The notes under the pieces were generated by a model that saw only the letters and a list, made by a program, of their open reading frames with translations, did not search any database and was not told the origin of the DNA. The position numbers were made by a program, and so were the translations under genes. 64,000 nucleotides of DNA from Dermanyssus gallinae (taxonomy: Eukaryota; Arthropoda; Arachnida; Mesostigmata; Dermanyssidae), in the NCBI GenBank assembly GCA_003439945.1, contig QVRM01001444.1, forward strand, positions 217,501-281,500, written 5' to 3'. The stretch's first letter is position 1, and each line of letters starts with the position of its first letter. This document shows positions 43,601 to 51,880 of this stretch, piece by piece.

Positions 43601-44753
43601 AAGGTCTACCAGGAGTGTCTCGTATTGGTTAATCTTCATGAAGTGAATCTTCATGTGTGTAAGACGTAGCACATTTAGTTGCACAGAATTATATTTTTTA
43701 AGATAAAAGTAATTACATTGATATTGTTGCTGCGCATTTTTAAAGGCAGTTGAGGATTGACACAGTGAGTGCTTTATGCCTGCAACCAACGACACTTAAT
43801 CATTTAGCATTACTCAGTTAAGCTGCATTTACTTGTCTTTGTCATAACTATTGCTGTAATTCTGTTTTTGTGTGACCATTTCGTCACCGCATCCGGTTAT
43901 TATTGTGGCGAGGTAGTTTGTCTTCTGTCGCGACTGTCTTCAAGGCGCACATATGGGGCCCTGCCAAGAGGAAGATATTGCAGAGAAGGATCTAACTTTG
44001 GCGTTGCAACGAGAGTCTGGCCCCGGAGGCTCCGAGAGCATCTTCCAGGTGGATGAGCAACGGGCAAATCGTTCGCGTTGGGATAAGTCATCCCGGTTGA
44101 CGATCAAGGGCACTACAAAGCCCTGTCCAAAGTGTCGGACTCCGACGGAGCGTTCAGGTAGGCTATTGTGCTCTATAGACTATGTATATTTTTTTTTAAT
44201 ATAGCAAACTATATATTTATTGTCATAGGCATACAATTATAGGGAATAAACAAAAACAGTTTCTACGGGATCTCCGGAAGCCCTACGGCTGCTAGACTAT
44301 TATATATATATGTATATCCGCACCGGACACTCCACACATTCCCCGATGTGTAGACATTCCTCTTACATACGACGTATCCTAGAATCGTACCTAAAAGACC
44401 GAGCAATTATATACGAAGGCGTCAACTACGCAGTCACAGCCGGGATTCCCTAAGAAGTTCCCCAAGAAATATATATATTTGTACTCATACACACACAGAC
44501 ATATGTACAGTAGCAATATGATTAAATTAGTTTGTGCTTTGCGTTTGACGTTTCCGAGAATCATATCTCGATTTAATTGCGATGTAGTTCTCGTTGCCAA
44601 CCTCGGTCTCATGGTTGTTTGTCGTTGCGGTTGCTGTTCCTACTGTCAGGAGGTTGTATGCACATGCAGTGCGGTCGCTGTGATCTGGAATGGTGTTGGA
44701 TCTGCCAGACAGAATGGAGTCGCGACTGCCAGGGAGCGCATTGGTTCGGATAG
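17103..44753 (+). CDS. park: E3 ubiquitin-protein ligase parkin (RBR type), complete, 8 coding exons
   Basis: Parkin is the RBR ubiquitin ligase that PINK1 activates on damaged mitochondria. Exons: 17103-17381, 37856-38048, 39084-39249, 41127-41273, 41985-42191, 43332-43482, 43917-44157, 44650-44753. They sum to 1,488 nt (495 residues plus TAG) with GT-AG junctions in matching phase. Order: N-terminal helix (1-25) as in Drosophila, ubiquitin-like domain (about 36-110), linker, RING0 (from 158), RING1 (CIAC, VFAC, SSHVIC), IBR ([23 protein letters not shown]), the REP tryptophan (W436) and RING2 with catalytic C464 in GGCMHM, ending AHWFG. All RING0, RING1 and IBR zinc ligands are visible. Oddities: Thr101 at the PINK1 serine position, a RING2 loop two residues short, and a 20.5-kb first intron that encloses CPSF6. 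The ATG at 17109 is an alternative start. Confidence 0.96.
17382..20608 (+). other. Parkin intron 1, 5' part, with likely CPSF6 promoter and 5' UTR
   Basis: No coding exon recognised. From about 18.9 kb the sequence is CpG- and trinucleotide-rich: (CAA)n at 19408-19437, (TTG)n at 20083-20131 and 20430-20450, (CTG)n at 20453-20470. It leads to the CPSF6 ATG. A 168-codon open frame at 18570-19076 lacks an ATG at its start and any domain, and is not called. Confidence 0.45.
20609..21075 (+). CDS. CPSF6: CPSF6 exon 1 (acidic N-terminus, Gly/Ser linker, start of RRM)
   Basis: The ATG at 20609 gives the family N-terminus in one frame up to about 20731. The conserved [11 protein letters not shown] end is in the next frame. 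The donor GTGAGT follows at 21076 (phase 1). The G runs at 20735-20740, 20742-20746 and 20756-20760 are the likely site of an indel. Confidence 0.9.
20609..27572 (+). CDS. CPSF6: CPSF6, cleavage factor Im large subunit (4 coding exons, apparent frameshift)
   Basis: CPSF6 pairs with CPSF5 (NUDT21), which binds UGUA, in the nuclear cleavage factor Im that guides poly(A)-site choice. Exons: 20609-21075, 23658-23905, 24236-25989, 27332-27572. Order: acidic N-terminus ([23 protein letters not shown]), Gly/Ser linker, RRM ([17 protein letters not shown]1 SKGFCVV), a large [F/Y]RDGGG region (about 24345-25000), a Gln/Pro-rich region with [13 protein letters not shown], the conserved C-terminal block [19 protein letters not shown] and [11 protein letters not shown], then an RS-like domain that ends exon 3 and fills exon 4. 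The total is 2,710 nt, one base over a whole number of codons. The frame changes between 20732 and 20830 in G-rich sequence, so about 902 residues are expected (human 551). The gene lies in parkin intron 1, same strand. Confidence 0.95.
21090..21263. repeat. TAG-rich tandem repeat, about 41-bp higher-order unit
   Basis: (TAG)n sequence with a repeated unit of the kind TTAATAGTAAAAGTAATAG plus GTAGTAGTAG, about three times, just inside CPSF6 intron 1 and directly before a SINE. Confidence 0.85.
21264..21450 (+). repeat. tRNA-derived SINE, family B, copy 1
   Basis: The tRNA-like head has an A-box-like TGGCGTGGTGA (21272-21282) and a B box GGTTCGAGCCC (21330-21340). A body follows that ends CGAAAACTTTACTTTT and then TAG repeats. 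It matches the next copy over its whole length. Confidence 0.7.
21485..21681 (+). repeat. tRNA-derived SINE, family B, copy 2
   Basis: Same head (TGGCGTGGTGG near 21494; B box GGTTCGACCCC at 21555, followed by a C run) and the same body ending in TTACCTTTTAGTAGTAATAG. It sits in tandem with copy 1 in CPSF6 intron 1. Confidence 0.7.
21682..23657 (+). other. CPSF6 intron 1, remainder
   Basis: No exon recognised. It contains a C run (22319-22330), an (AT)n run (22986-23017) and ends in the acceptor TTTTTTGGCAG. Confidence 0.6.
23658..23905 (+). CDS. CPSF6: CPSF6 exon 2 (most of the RRM)
   Basis: Begins GTAATCTGACATGG after the acceptor and reads [20 protein letters not shown], then [14 protein letters not shown], as in the CPSF6 family. 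It ends in QFE before the donor GTGCGT, phase 0. Confidence 0.95.
24121..24155. repeat. (AAT)n microsatellite
   Basis: About 11 units within the 330-bp CPSF6 intron 2. Confidence 0.9.
24236..25989 (+). CDS. CPSF6: CPSF6 exon 3 (RDGG repeats, Pro-rich region, conserved C-terminal block)
   Basis: The acceptor CTATGCAG ends at 24235 and gives FEAASRKPG, matching the family FEMQSRK. It encodes about 584 residues: [F/Y]RDGGG repeats, RGG-type ends, Gln stretches, a Pro-rich region, the conserved helical block and the start of the RS-like domain. The donor GTGAGT is at 25990, phase 2. Codons are very GC-rich, so long reverse-strand frames (to 279 codons) are shadows. Confidence 0.92.
25990..27331 (+). 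other. CPSF6 intron 3
   Basis: No exon recognised. It contains an (AAT)n run near 26599-26622 and (TTG)n just before the acceptor CTGACCAATAG. Confidence 0.6.
27332..27572 (+). CDS. CPSF6: CPSF6 exon 4 (end of the RS-like domain)
   Basis: Joined in phase 2 it reads [14 protein letters not shown], and continues as Arg/Glu/Asp-rich sequence ending SSRHDDRR and TAA at 27570-27572. Confidence 0.92.
27573..29220 (+). other. Probable CPSF6 3' UTR, CAA/CAG-rich
   Basis: A long stretch of imperfect CAA, CAG and AAT units (27580-28080), (CTAC)n at 28367-28390, then unique sequence to an AATAAA at 29215. Poly-Asn and poly-Gln frames here are composition artefacts. Confidence 0.5.
29215..29220 (+). 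terminator. Candidate polyadenylation signal of CPSF6
   Basis: First canonical AATAAA that I see after the stop. T/G-rich sequence (TTGTCTTGTCGTATGTTATT) follows about 30 bp later. Confidence 0.4.
29221..35087 (+). other. Parkin intron 1, central part
   Basis: About 5.9 kb without a recognisable exon or element, apart from short (AT)n runs (30368-30391, 31013-31034). Possible unrecorded old repeats cannot be excluded by eye. Confidence 0.5.
35088..35560 (-). pseudogene. Old mariner transposase remnant
   Basis: The minus strand reads [11 protein letters not shown] (second catalytic Asp block) at about 35430-35465. It then reads [17 protein letters not shown] at about 35320-35370, where the family has YSPDLAPSDYHLF, so the third catalytic Asp is lost. 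GTTGATGCAAAAGTTCATGC at about 35090 resembles a mariner terminal repeat. Dead fossil in parkin intron 1. Confidence 0.7.
36736..36784. repeat. (AT)n microsatellite
   Basis: AT run in parkin intron 1. Confidence 0.9.
37100..37400 (-). pseudogene. LINE fragment (region after the reverse transcriptase catalytic box)
   Basis: The minus strand reads [18 protein letters not shown], then a block like [18 protein letters not shown]. This matches the LINE pattern with an H-I-x-x-I helix followed by LEYCSPVW. A stop interrupts it. More decayed pieces may reach to 36.3 kb. Confidence 0.6.
37519..37815. repeat. Direct duplication of about 70 bp around an (AT)n-bearing spacer
   Basis: The stretch at 37519-37590 (GACTGAACTTATCTACCAAT, then GGTGAATAGAACTGGAATAC, then CAGTAATGT) recurs at 37738-37815 with a 12-bp insertion. 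Between them lie (AT)n (37624-37665) and a short GC-rich piece. The second copy ends 40 bp before parkin exon 2. Confidence 0.85.
37856..38048 (+). CDS. park: Parkin exon 2 (end of Ubl, linker)
   Basis: The acceptor CAAACAATAG ends at 37855. Phase 0 gives [16 protein letters not shown], closing the Ubl fold. A low-complexity linker and a [12 protein letters not shown] stretch follow. The donor is GTAAGT at 38049, phase 1. Confidence 0.93.
38516..38830. repeat. 105-bp tandem repeat, three copies
   Basis: The unit starting CTGTTTATAATTGTCAGCTC begins at 38521, 38626 and 38731, a period of 105 bp, with only a few substitutions. It lies in parkin intron 2. Confidence 0.95.
39084..39249 (+). CDS. 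park: Parkin exon 3 (first half of RING0)
   Basis: After the acceptor TCGTGCAG the frame reads [17 protein letters not shown], then [11 protein letters not shown] and [13 protein letters not shown]. The donor is GTACGT at 39250, phase 2, which joins to CQNEGC of the next exon. Confidence 0.93.
39900..40960 (+). pseudogene. Degenerate LINE reverse transcriptase in parkin intron 3
   Basis: [13 protein letters not shown] at 40346-40384 matches the motif B [13 protein letters not shown] at about 40489-40521 is the catalytic box. Stops and frame changes surround both. The motif type differs from the PQGS-type LINEs elsewhere in the window and may belong with the 60.8-61.4 kb element. Confidence 0.65.
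41127..41273 (+). CDS. park: Parkin exon 4 (second half of RING0, first RING1 ligands)
   Basis: Acceptor GCGATCAG. It reads [20 protein letters not shown], which aligns with the RING0 end of known parkins and keeps the Cys and His ligands. Then VPCIACQDV starts RING1. The donor is GTAGGT at 41274, phase 2. Confidence 0.93.
41659..41849 (-). repeat. tRNA-derived SINE, family A, copy 2
   Basis: On the minus strand the head has a GGCTTAGTGG-type A box and a B box GGTTCGAGACC at about 41786-41797. The body ends CAGATGTCTCAATAAAA. It lies in parkin intron 4, antisense to parkin. Confidence 0.8.
41985..42191 (+). CDS. park: Parkin exon 5 (RING1)
   Basis: Acceptor TATCTTGCAG, phase 2. It reads [18 protein letters not shown], then RLNERKFV and [20 protein letters not shown]. 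Donor GTGAGC at 42192, phase 2. Confidence 0.95.
42192..43331 (+). other. Parkin intron 5
   Basis: 1,140 bp without a recognised exon or element. It ends in TCCATTTTCAG. Confidence 0.7.
43332..43482 (+). CDS. park: Parkin exon 6 (IBR, first half)
   Basis: Reads [20 protein letters not shown], then RPGCGAGIL and EGQGCG. Donor GTAGGT at 43483, phase 0. Confidence 0.95.
43917..44157 (+). CDS. park: Parkin exon 7 (IBR end, REP, start of RING2)
   Basis: The acceptor is GAGGTAG (43910-43916), and the exon opens [16 protein letters not shown], completing the IBR ligands. Then come the REP segment with SRWDKSS and [13 protein letters not shown]. The long frame in another phase that starts at 43868 is a shadow. 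Donor GTAGGC at 44158, phase 1. Confidence 0.94.
44650..44753 (+). CDS. park: Parkin exon 8 (catalytic RING2)
   Basis: Acceptor CCTACTGTCAG, phase 1. It reads [20 protein letters not shown] and ends DCQGAHWFG with TAG at 44751-44753. The catalytic cysteine is the C of GGCMHM. Confidence 0.96.
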
Positions 44754-45146
44754 ACTTGAAGATCGACAACAGACGATGGCGCGTCACTGTTCGTTGTCAC
44801 GCGTTGTTCTGAGAGCCGAATGGAATCGCACGTGGACCGACGGAGCGGGCACTTTGTCAATCTCTTATGTGAAGCCGGCTGCTTTAAAATCTAGTATTGC
44901 CTGTTGAAGTTAGCTGGGAACTTGCCCGATCGTGTAAATGACCTATTTGGTATTGTCTTGTTCCGGAGGACGAACCAACGTCCTGTTTGGCGCGATTACG
45001 TGCTGCTTAGTTTGAATGTTACAGTAATAAGTTAGGTGAGGAATTTTATACAGTTAACTGGGGACGGAGCGTGTGTAGTGAAGAGTGCCCTTTATGTCTA
45101 TGCGCAGCCAACTTTGCGATAGGCTGGTATTGGGTACCGTAATAAA
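44754..45146 (+). other. Probable parkin 3' UTR
   Basis: About 390 bp to the first strong AATAAA. No other gene is seen. Confidence 0.5.
45141..45146 (+). terminator. Candidate polyadenylation signal of parkin
   Basis: AATAAA 388 bases after the stop, followed by T/G-rich sequence from about 45180. Confidence 0.5.
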
Positions 45147-45303
45147 ACTCGCTGTGATGCTGCACACCTACACATACGTTTGGCTCCACTTCAATAATGT
45201 GTGTTTTGTTTCATTCTAATACGAAACGATTTTAGTAAAGTAAATGTAATAAGCAAAACCAATTTTTTTTTTACAGAATGCAATGCAGGCACTATAATAA
45301 TAC

Positions 45304-45304
<1 letters not shown>

Positions 45305-45373
<69 letters not shown>
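45305..45373. repeat. (TTA)n array, possible 3' tail of the minus-strand LINE
   Basis: About 23 TTA units. On the minus strand this is (TAA)n, downstream of the LINE remnants at 45480-47060. Confidence 0.9.
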
Positions 45374-45479
45374 GTGAGGTGTACATACATCAAAGACGTC
45401 AATTTGTCGTCATGCTACACATTTGAGTTCAAGATTTGGCTCACCGAATCGATTTGGACACACTGGCCGACATGATATC

Positions 45480-47060
45480 TAATGCACGCAGGTTTAAATA
45501 GTTTACAAATACAATTTACGTCCGGTCCGTGAAAGTCCTGTGTCTCGCAAACAACACAATGAAACCCATGAACCGCAACGACGTATGAAGGTTGGCCAAA
45601 ACCAACTTCAGAAATGCCGGTTTGCCATGTCCCGAAAGGAGAGCTCTTACCAAATTATCTGAATTCCGTAAGAAACTGACGGTGCAATCTTCAAGCTGGA
45701 TAATTTGAGAGCTGTCCCCACTGATAACTTTTGCGGATTTTCGATTGTAGTGGTTGCGATGACTGCTCTCTTAGCTCTTTGCTCGATAGGCGCAAAGAAT
45801 GATCTTCCAGTGGTTGAAATTGTTAGGCCGAGTTAAGTAAAAGAATTAACCACCTGCAGGTTTTCACTATCTAGGCATAACGCGTCGTACCGACAGAATC
45901 TGCCTCCGTTCCAAAACTCCATACAATTACAGACTTCTTGATTTTAAGTCCGACGTCGGTAACTAGTTGCTGAGAGCTGCAAGCGCTTGTTGTAAGTAAA
46001 ATCTGCTTTCGCAATGCATCACGAGGTTGTTCGCATACAAAACCGGGTTCATGGATTGATGCCGTTGTTTAAGATGTGAGAGAATATCATTTATGAGAAG
46101 AGAAAATCCCAGGGGAGCCCAGGGGACATAGATTGTCTCCTTGAGCAAATCCCGTTGTCTGCTTAACTCCCTCCCTTTCGGTAACTCAATTATTCCTGAT
46201 TGTCGAGTTTTTTGCAAGACATTTTTAGGAGGCCTAGTTTATTATGCGGTACTCCTTGTATCGCCAGCTTCCTCACTAGCGTCTTTCGTGACCCGAAATC
46301 AAACACGGCTTTAAAGTCAACAACGGCGGCGTAGATGTACCGCTTCGGTCATCTGAGTGTTTCTTCGATATTCTCTTCCAGCAGCTTGCAAGCCGTCATC
46401 GTCGACCTCCAGCCCGAGACCCGTCTTGTTCCTATAGACTATACACCGTCCCGTACAGGCTTAGAACTCACCGTGAGGCACATCTTTAATGCACCGAGGG
46501 TCGTACATGTTGAGACATCTATAGACCACCCTCTTTCAAAGCATTTTCGGGCCCAACGTAACGTATCCCTTCAATTTTCCCCCTTCAATGACGACACAAT
46601 TATCATCCATGAAAATCTTTCTCACACACCCAGAGCGGTGGTTGTAGAGAACGCCAACACCGCCGCTGGCATGAACGGTACCGCTAACACGAGTTGCGGG
46701 ACAGCATGCAGCGTAAAAGTTCGACAACGTAAGGGGTTCGCCTGCCCACATTTCCGTTAGTATAGATCATCAATTGGCTGAATGGCACTGTCGGGTAGCC
46801 AATGAAGTGAAGAAGACAAATTTTTGCAATTCCACTGAACTATGTTGATTTTTAGACGATCATCGTTTGACGGCGAGGCTTCCGTGAAGACCGGCTGTCC
46901 GGTCCCTGGAGAGCTGCAATATTGAGATCGGCAAGCGTCGGCTTCGGTGGGGTAGCGAGTAATTCTGTACAAAATCCCGCACAAAACCCCTCTGTGTATT
47001 CCTGTCACGTGGCTTCGTTGCACCAAGCCTGAAATGTGTGAGTTGTGAGGGGGGGGGTGC
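45480..47060 (-). pseudogene. Degenerate LINE with endonuclease and reverse transcriptase traces
   Basis: Reading from 47060 down, the minus strand gives INIVQWNCKNLSS (about 46850), the start of an EEP/APE-type endonuclease. Then ASGGVGVLYN (about 46650) lies within the same domain. YAAVVDFKAVFD (motif A, about 46310) and a catalytic box decayed to LYANNLVMH (about 46030) follow. Domain order and spacing fit one element, with many stops. The (TTA)n array 110-170 bp further on could be its tail. Confidence 0.7.
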
Positions 47061-47671
47061 TCTCGTCATCGTCGGCCCCCTCTCACTGTAGGCGGATTCG
47101 TGTACGATTCTGGCTGTCGTTGTGGGCGCTCAGCATTCGCAACGGCCTGCATTGAGGTTCGCATAGTATGCAGACATTCAGTCACCGATAACCGGTGTTA
47201 GTGGTAACTTGATGCGGAAGATGCGGAACACAGATCGTATAGCCCACGAAGGACGTAGCCTGCCGTGCTGCTATGCTGAATAGAAATAGTAGCCCCTGTT
47301 AACTAGCAACCGTTGGACTCGCACTAAATTGATCACCTTGATGTTCTATTCACGGCAACTGACAGGTGGCGCGTCGTTTGCATGTTTCGACTGTTCACTG
47401 AATTCTGGCGCTGTCACCACGGCCATCGTCTTCACTCGGGTCTGGTTTCGTTTGGCAAGTACTCGTTTTCTCAGCTGTCTCAGCACTTTATCCCTGGCAA
47501 CAATAACTGTTTTTGCATCCCACTGTGGGGCGCCTTTGTGGTCACTTGCGAGTTCACTTGATGGACTCCCTTCGAGACTGCCGGTGTTTGTAATTGCGCT
47601 GCCGTAGCGCTCCAAGAGTACTGCTGCAGGAGCTGAGCACTGGCTGACGCTATTTATAATATCAATTTATA

Positions 47672-48064
47672 TTACAATCCTGTGTAGGTGAGCGCTTTAG
47701 CTTTCAGCCTATAACAGCCCTGGTCTGCACCATTCGGCAAGCGATCCCAAAATTGAGGAGATCGCGTTGCCCCGCTGGACGTCAATAAAAAGTCTCTGAC
47801 AAATTGTGCGGCTCTCTTTGCCCCAGTAGTTATCTTTAACCGTTCGCTTAATTTAGTAAGTATTCTGTCAGTCAAGGGGCCCGGTGGTCCCAAGGTTTCG
47901 AAGGCCACTGGGCTGAGGTTATGGGCTCTTGTCAGTTCGGCGTATTTGTTCATCTTGTTCTTTTCTGCTTGGGTCGCGGCGTGGCCAGCTCTAAGTGAAC
48001 CGAAACCGACTATTGAGGGAGAAAGTGAGTCGGTACTGCTTAAGCGAGTTGACTTCATATTCAA
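47672..48064 (-). pseudogene. LINE ORF2 C-terminal tail fragment
   Basis: The minus strand reads KYAELTRAHNLSPVAFETLG, then ITTGAKRAAQFVRDFL. It is the same tail type as at 4483 and 51454. It lies upstream, in the minus sense, of the endonuclease fragment, so it belongs to a different insertion. Confidence 0.65.
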
Positions 48065-48268
48065 GCCATCTGATCCGTCTCGCTAGATAGGTGATATAAT
48101 TCATGAGTTAGCCCTGCACGTCCTGTTATTTAACACTGCCGTCAGCTGATCGAACGTGAGCCGGCCGTGAGAACTCACAGCCGGCTTTAACCACACCCGA
48201 TAGAACCATCTTGCGCTCGGCTCATCTGACGATGCACACTCATCTCTAGTTCTGCAGCTGCTGTGAAA

Positions 48269-48556
48269 CTATCGTCTGCATCTGTTGCATGTCAGACATA
48301 GTCCGGCTAACGGCTCTAGGCAGTACATACACTGTTCAGTATTATTCATAGTATGTGGCCGTTTATTGGGGTCAAACAAGTCCAAACTGTCAGAATTCTC
48401 GTTGAAGCGCTGAGAGACGCCGTCGCTCTCGTTGGTTTGGGACGGGAAAGTTTGGAAGGGCTGTTTTACTGTCGGCGGGCAGGCGTGGCCTAAAGATGAT
48501 ATCGTCGGAGGCACGCGTCGACTCTCTGATCTCACAGCTAACGACTTCATACACAT
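48269..48556 (-). other. Unassigned minus-strand frame with a CxxC pair
   Basis: A 95-codon frame ends CMYCLEPLAGLCLTCNRCRR, a C-x2-C, C-x2-C-x2-C arrangement recalling a zinc-binding segment. Lying next to LINE debris, it could be ORF1-like. No firm call. Confidence 0.25.
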
Positions 48557-49399
48557 ACACAGATTTGACCGACTAACCTACTGTGAATTGAAAGGAGCCA
48601 GTTCGAGGTAACTACGCATAACGTCGTGGCCAGCTAGCCGGGCAGAGATCATATTTAATATGTCAAAAAGAAGAGCTGTAAAGTTCTGGCGAAGGGGATA
48701 CGAGCCCGCGCAAACGAGTTGCGATTTCCGCACGGTCATGATACTATTTACGTTCAACGTGGCAGCCGTAGCTGCCTACGGCATCCAAGTAACGTGGAAA
48801 CATCTTAACACTCAGCATTTATGGCAGCTGGATAGGGTGAAGGCTAGCCTCTTTAAAACGACTACTTGGCTTTCCGTCGAATTTGCTCAGTAGACGAGTA
48901 TACATACTTGCCTTGTCGCCCTGGGCACGAGTTTTCTTAAACATGTCTACAATGCTCTAATAAGAGTATTTTTTGCCAGCTATGACTAACCAGAGCTAAA
49001 AGGAATCTATCTGCTCATGTCGAAATCTGCCCATGTCGAAATCTACCTACAGTGTTGACAGACGTTATCATCTATTACGTCGGTCTGTTAGGTATAGTCT
49101 GCATGAACCCAGAGGTGACTTCAAATGCCCTTGCGGCGGGCTATGCCCCCTGTAGAACTACACATTTGTGGGAAGATAAAAATACCTTTCCAAAAAATTA
49201 TTATGACTTTTGATCGTCGACCACCGGCTTTAGTTCTTGGGGTATCGCTCGCACGCGATAGTTCTGAAACCCGCCTAGTTCAGAGCCTATTTCAACTGTT
49301 CTAGGGTTGGCCATATTGCGGTGAACTGCTCACTCCTCAAGGCTGTTCTAACTGCGGCAATGGGATGCGACTTCGCGGAACACATCCAAGTCTTCATTT

Positions 49400-49985
49400 A
49401 AAGTTAGAGACTACTACGCACACTGCCCAAGGTGTTCAGGAAGTCGGCGACTGACACCCTGCCAGAGGTATGCTCAGGGGTTGCTTTGGGCAACCACAGC
49501 GCTGCCTGGCTTGGACTTGTCTCATTTGCTCCAGTCGTGTTGAGGTTACCGATAGGCTTCACGCATGCACGCTCTCTGGGTCGATGTCTATGAACCAGCC
49601 GCCGCAGCCTCGTTACGGGGAAAACATCCCGCATTTATTTGTCCACTTATCTTCGGGGCGAGGTTGTTCGCACTGAAGAAGAAAGCAAGCTCGTTCAGAC
49701 CCGTTGCTTGTTCAACGGTAATACGTAGGGTTGCGGCAAAATTGACAGTGAGGTTCTCTAGAGACATCATTAGCCTGACCATTGGGTCTCGTCAGCTGGG
49801 TTTCTGCACCAAGGAGGTACTGAAATAATGGTCCACGCTACCAGGGCTTTTAAAGATTCTCGGCTCGATGCTTCCGCACTTATTAAACTTGACTTTAAGA
49901 ACGCGTTTATTGCCGTCAAGAGGAATCACTTGTTGAGAGTGGTTGGTGAGGAGGCCCCGCTATTTATCACCAACTCAAATTGACT
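49400..49985 (+). pseudogene. LINE reverse transcriptase fragment (N-terminal half)
   Basis: The + strand reads CPLIFGARLFALKKK, then FRPVACSTVIRRVAAKL and RQLGFCTK. After a stop and frame change, LIKLDFKNAFIAVKRNHLL (motif A, about 49885-49940) follows. This fits the LINE group whose ORF2 ends in the tail seen at 51454, although 1.4 kb of unrecognised sequence lies between. Confidence 0.7.
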
Positions 49986-51430
49986 TACGGTGATCCATCG
50001 CACTCGATGTTATCCTAAGCGCGGGCAAAGACCCCATCGAGGCGTCGTTTGTGGCGCTTAACCACCAGGAAATTCCATGACAACTGATATGCGAGTACCA
50101 ATAGAACGTCTATACTAACCGTTCTGTATACCCTGCGGACGCTCATAGCCATGGTTCTCTGAACTAACCACGGGGCATTGCGATTGCGTAGGAACCAACC
50201 GTTTCTGGAGGGTTCCCCGGACCGAGGCCTTTGTCCCGTCTGGCACATCTGGCGACAAAAGTTTTACATATATTGCGGAATCTTTGATGATAAAGGCACG
50301 GGTAATCCAGTCTGACTGACCTTGGTTACATCCAAATATTTCATCAGCTTGACTAGTCTCAGTGCATGTCCTCCAATGCTATATTTCTGCTTCTTTCACA
50401 CTTCTATGACCTAATTTGAGAATTGCACGCTTGTTAGCTGATAACGTCAAATCTAGAAATATGGCTCAGTCAGACCAAACTGGTTAATTGTTTCTCGCAA
50501 TTCCCTGCGCTCTTCCCGTTTCAGGCAAGACAGATTTGAGTAAATCTTTGCACAAAATAAACATGGGTGGCCCCTAAAGGGTTCTATGTGGTTCCTCCCG
50601 GTGTGTGTCCTTCTGAAAGGGGCAATCATTATCTAGAACTTGCACGCGTCTAATGAAACACAATCATATTTTGATGAGATTTTTGAACGTTGCATGTGCG
50701 TGCTTGGTAGATTGTGTGAGTTCTCAAGTTTGGTCGATATACCATAAGCATACGACACATATCACAAAAATCAACTCTAGATAGGTACACATAGGTCAGT
50801 TTTATACCACAATATAGTACATTCCAGCTTATAGATGCACTGATAGCGATTCAGCGAAGTCCTGCTAACGTGTGGATAGTTGGGACACATTTGTGTGCGC
50901 TGCCCACCGATCCCAAACACATCCGCTACACCGATCTCGCCCAATTCGACCGTTTGGTACTTGCCACATCGTGTGCTCCGTCGAGACAACTTAATGACAA
51001 CCTATGTGTGTGCGAACGCTGTACCGGTTTACAGTCCCGGAGAGGCGAAAGGAGAATTGATGCCACCATACGCCGCCACATCACCTGCCGCACTGATCGC
51101 TACTGATCTCGCCGGGTTCTTTTTGTCGAGCCAGCCTTTCTCTGCATGTTTCTGTTGAGATGTATGCGTGGGGCTGAGTACGTGTAGGCAGGCGGCGAGA
51201 GGCGCTATCGATAATCTTATTGATACTTTAGCGAAATAGACAGTGCCATTGCAATAGAGGGTACGTTATTATTAAGGCTGCTCACCGACGGTAGGCCCTG
51301 AGAAATTCCGGCTTACTATGCTGTGGATAATACGAGCTAACAGCAATAAAATACGAGTTAACACAAATACTTGCAAGATCGCTGCGGAGGGCGGGGATTC
51401 CCTGCGGGGAACCACCTGGGCTTTCAGGAG
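49986..51430. other. Unrecognised sequence between two LINE pieces
   Basis: No motif recognised on either strand. It may be eroded LINE or unrelated insertions. Confidence 0.35.
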
Positions 51431-51880
51431 ACGATGATAAGCGCCCCGACGGTATGACTTTGATACCCTTCTATAGGAGTCGTTCCCTGGTGTGGTGTGC
51501 GACGGTGACTTACTCTCTGACCCCTTCTCTGGTCGGTCCCGGCGCGTCTCGCCCGGGGACTGCCGTTTCGCGAGCTGAGACCTCAATAATAAGAAAGTAC
51601 GCGGATCTAAGTCGGGCGCACCACTTTTTGCCATTCGCGTTCGAGACGATGGGTGGCCCTGGGCCCCTCACGGTAACATTGATCTCTCGGGTTGACGGCG
51701 CGTTACAGCAGGCCACGATAGACAAGAGGGCGCACGCCTTCTTCTACCAGCGACTGTCTCTGGAGATCCAAAGAGGTAACGCGACCTCAGTGCTCGGAAC
51801 TATGAGAGACTGGATGAACCCGGACCTTCGCGCCAGGGGGCGGGCAGGACTTCCTCACGGGCATGAGCGATAGAGCGGCT
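51431..51880 (+). pseudogene. LINE ORF2 C-terminal tail fragment
   Basis: The + strand reads RKYADLSRAHHFLPFAFETM, then QRLSLEIQRGNATSVLGTM, stopping at 51871-51873. The 140-codon open frame makes this the best-kept of the three copies of this tail. Confidence 0.7.

Noticed and set aside
43868..44056. Frame containing GYYCGE that resembles an IBR segment
   Set aside because: The correct phase from the acceptor at 43916 gives [16 protein letters not shown], a much better IBR match. This frame is a shadow.
46335..46760. 141-codon + strand frame
   Set aside because: It is antisense to the endonuclease region of the minus-strand LINE, whose motifs explain the sequence better.
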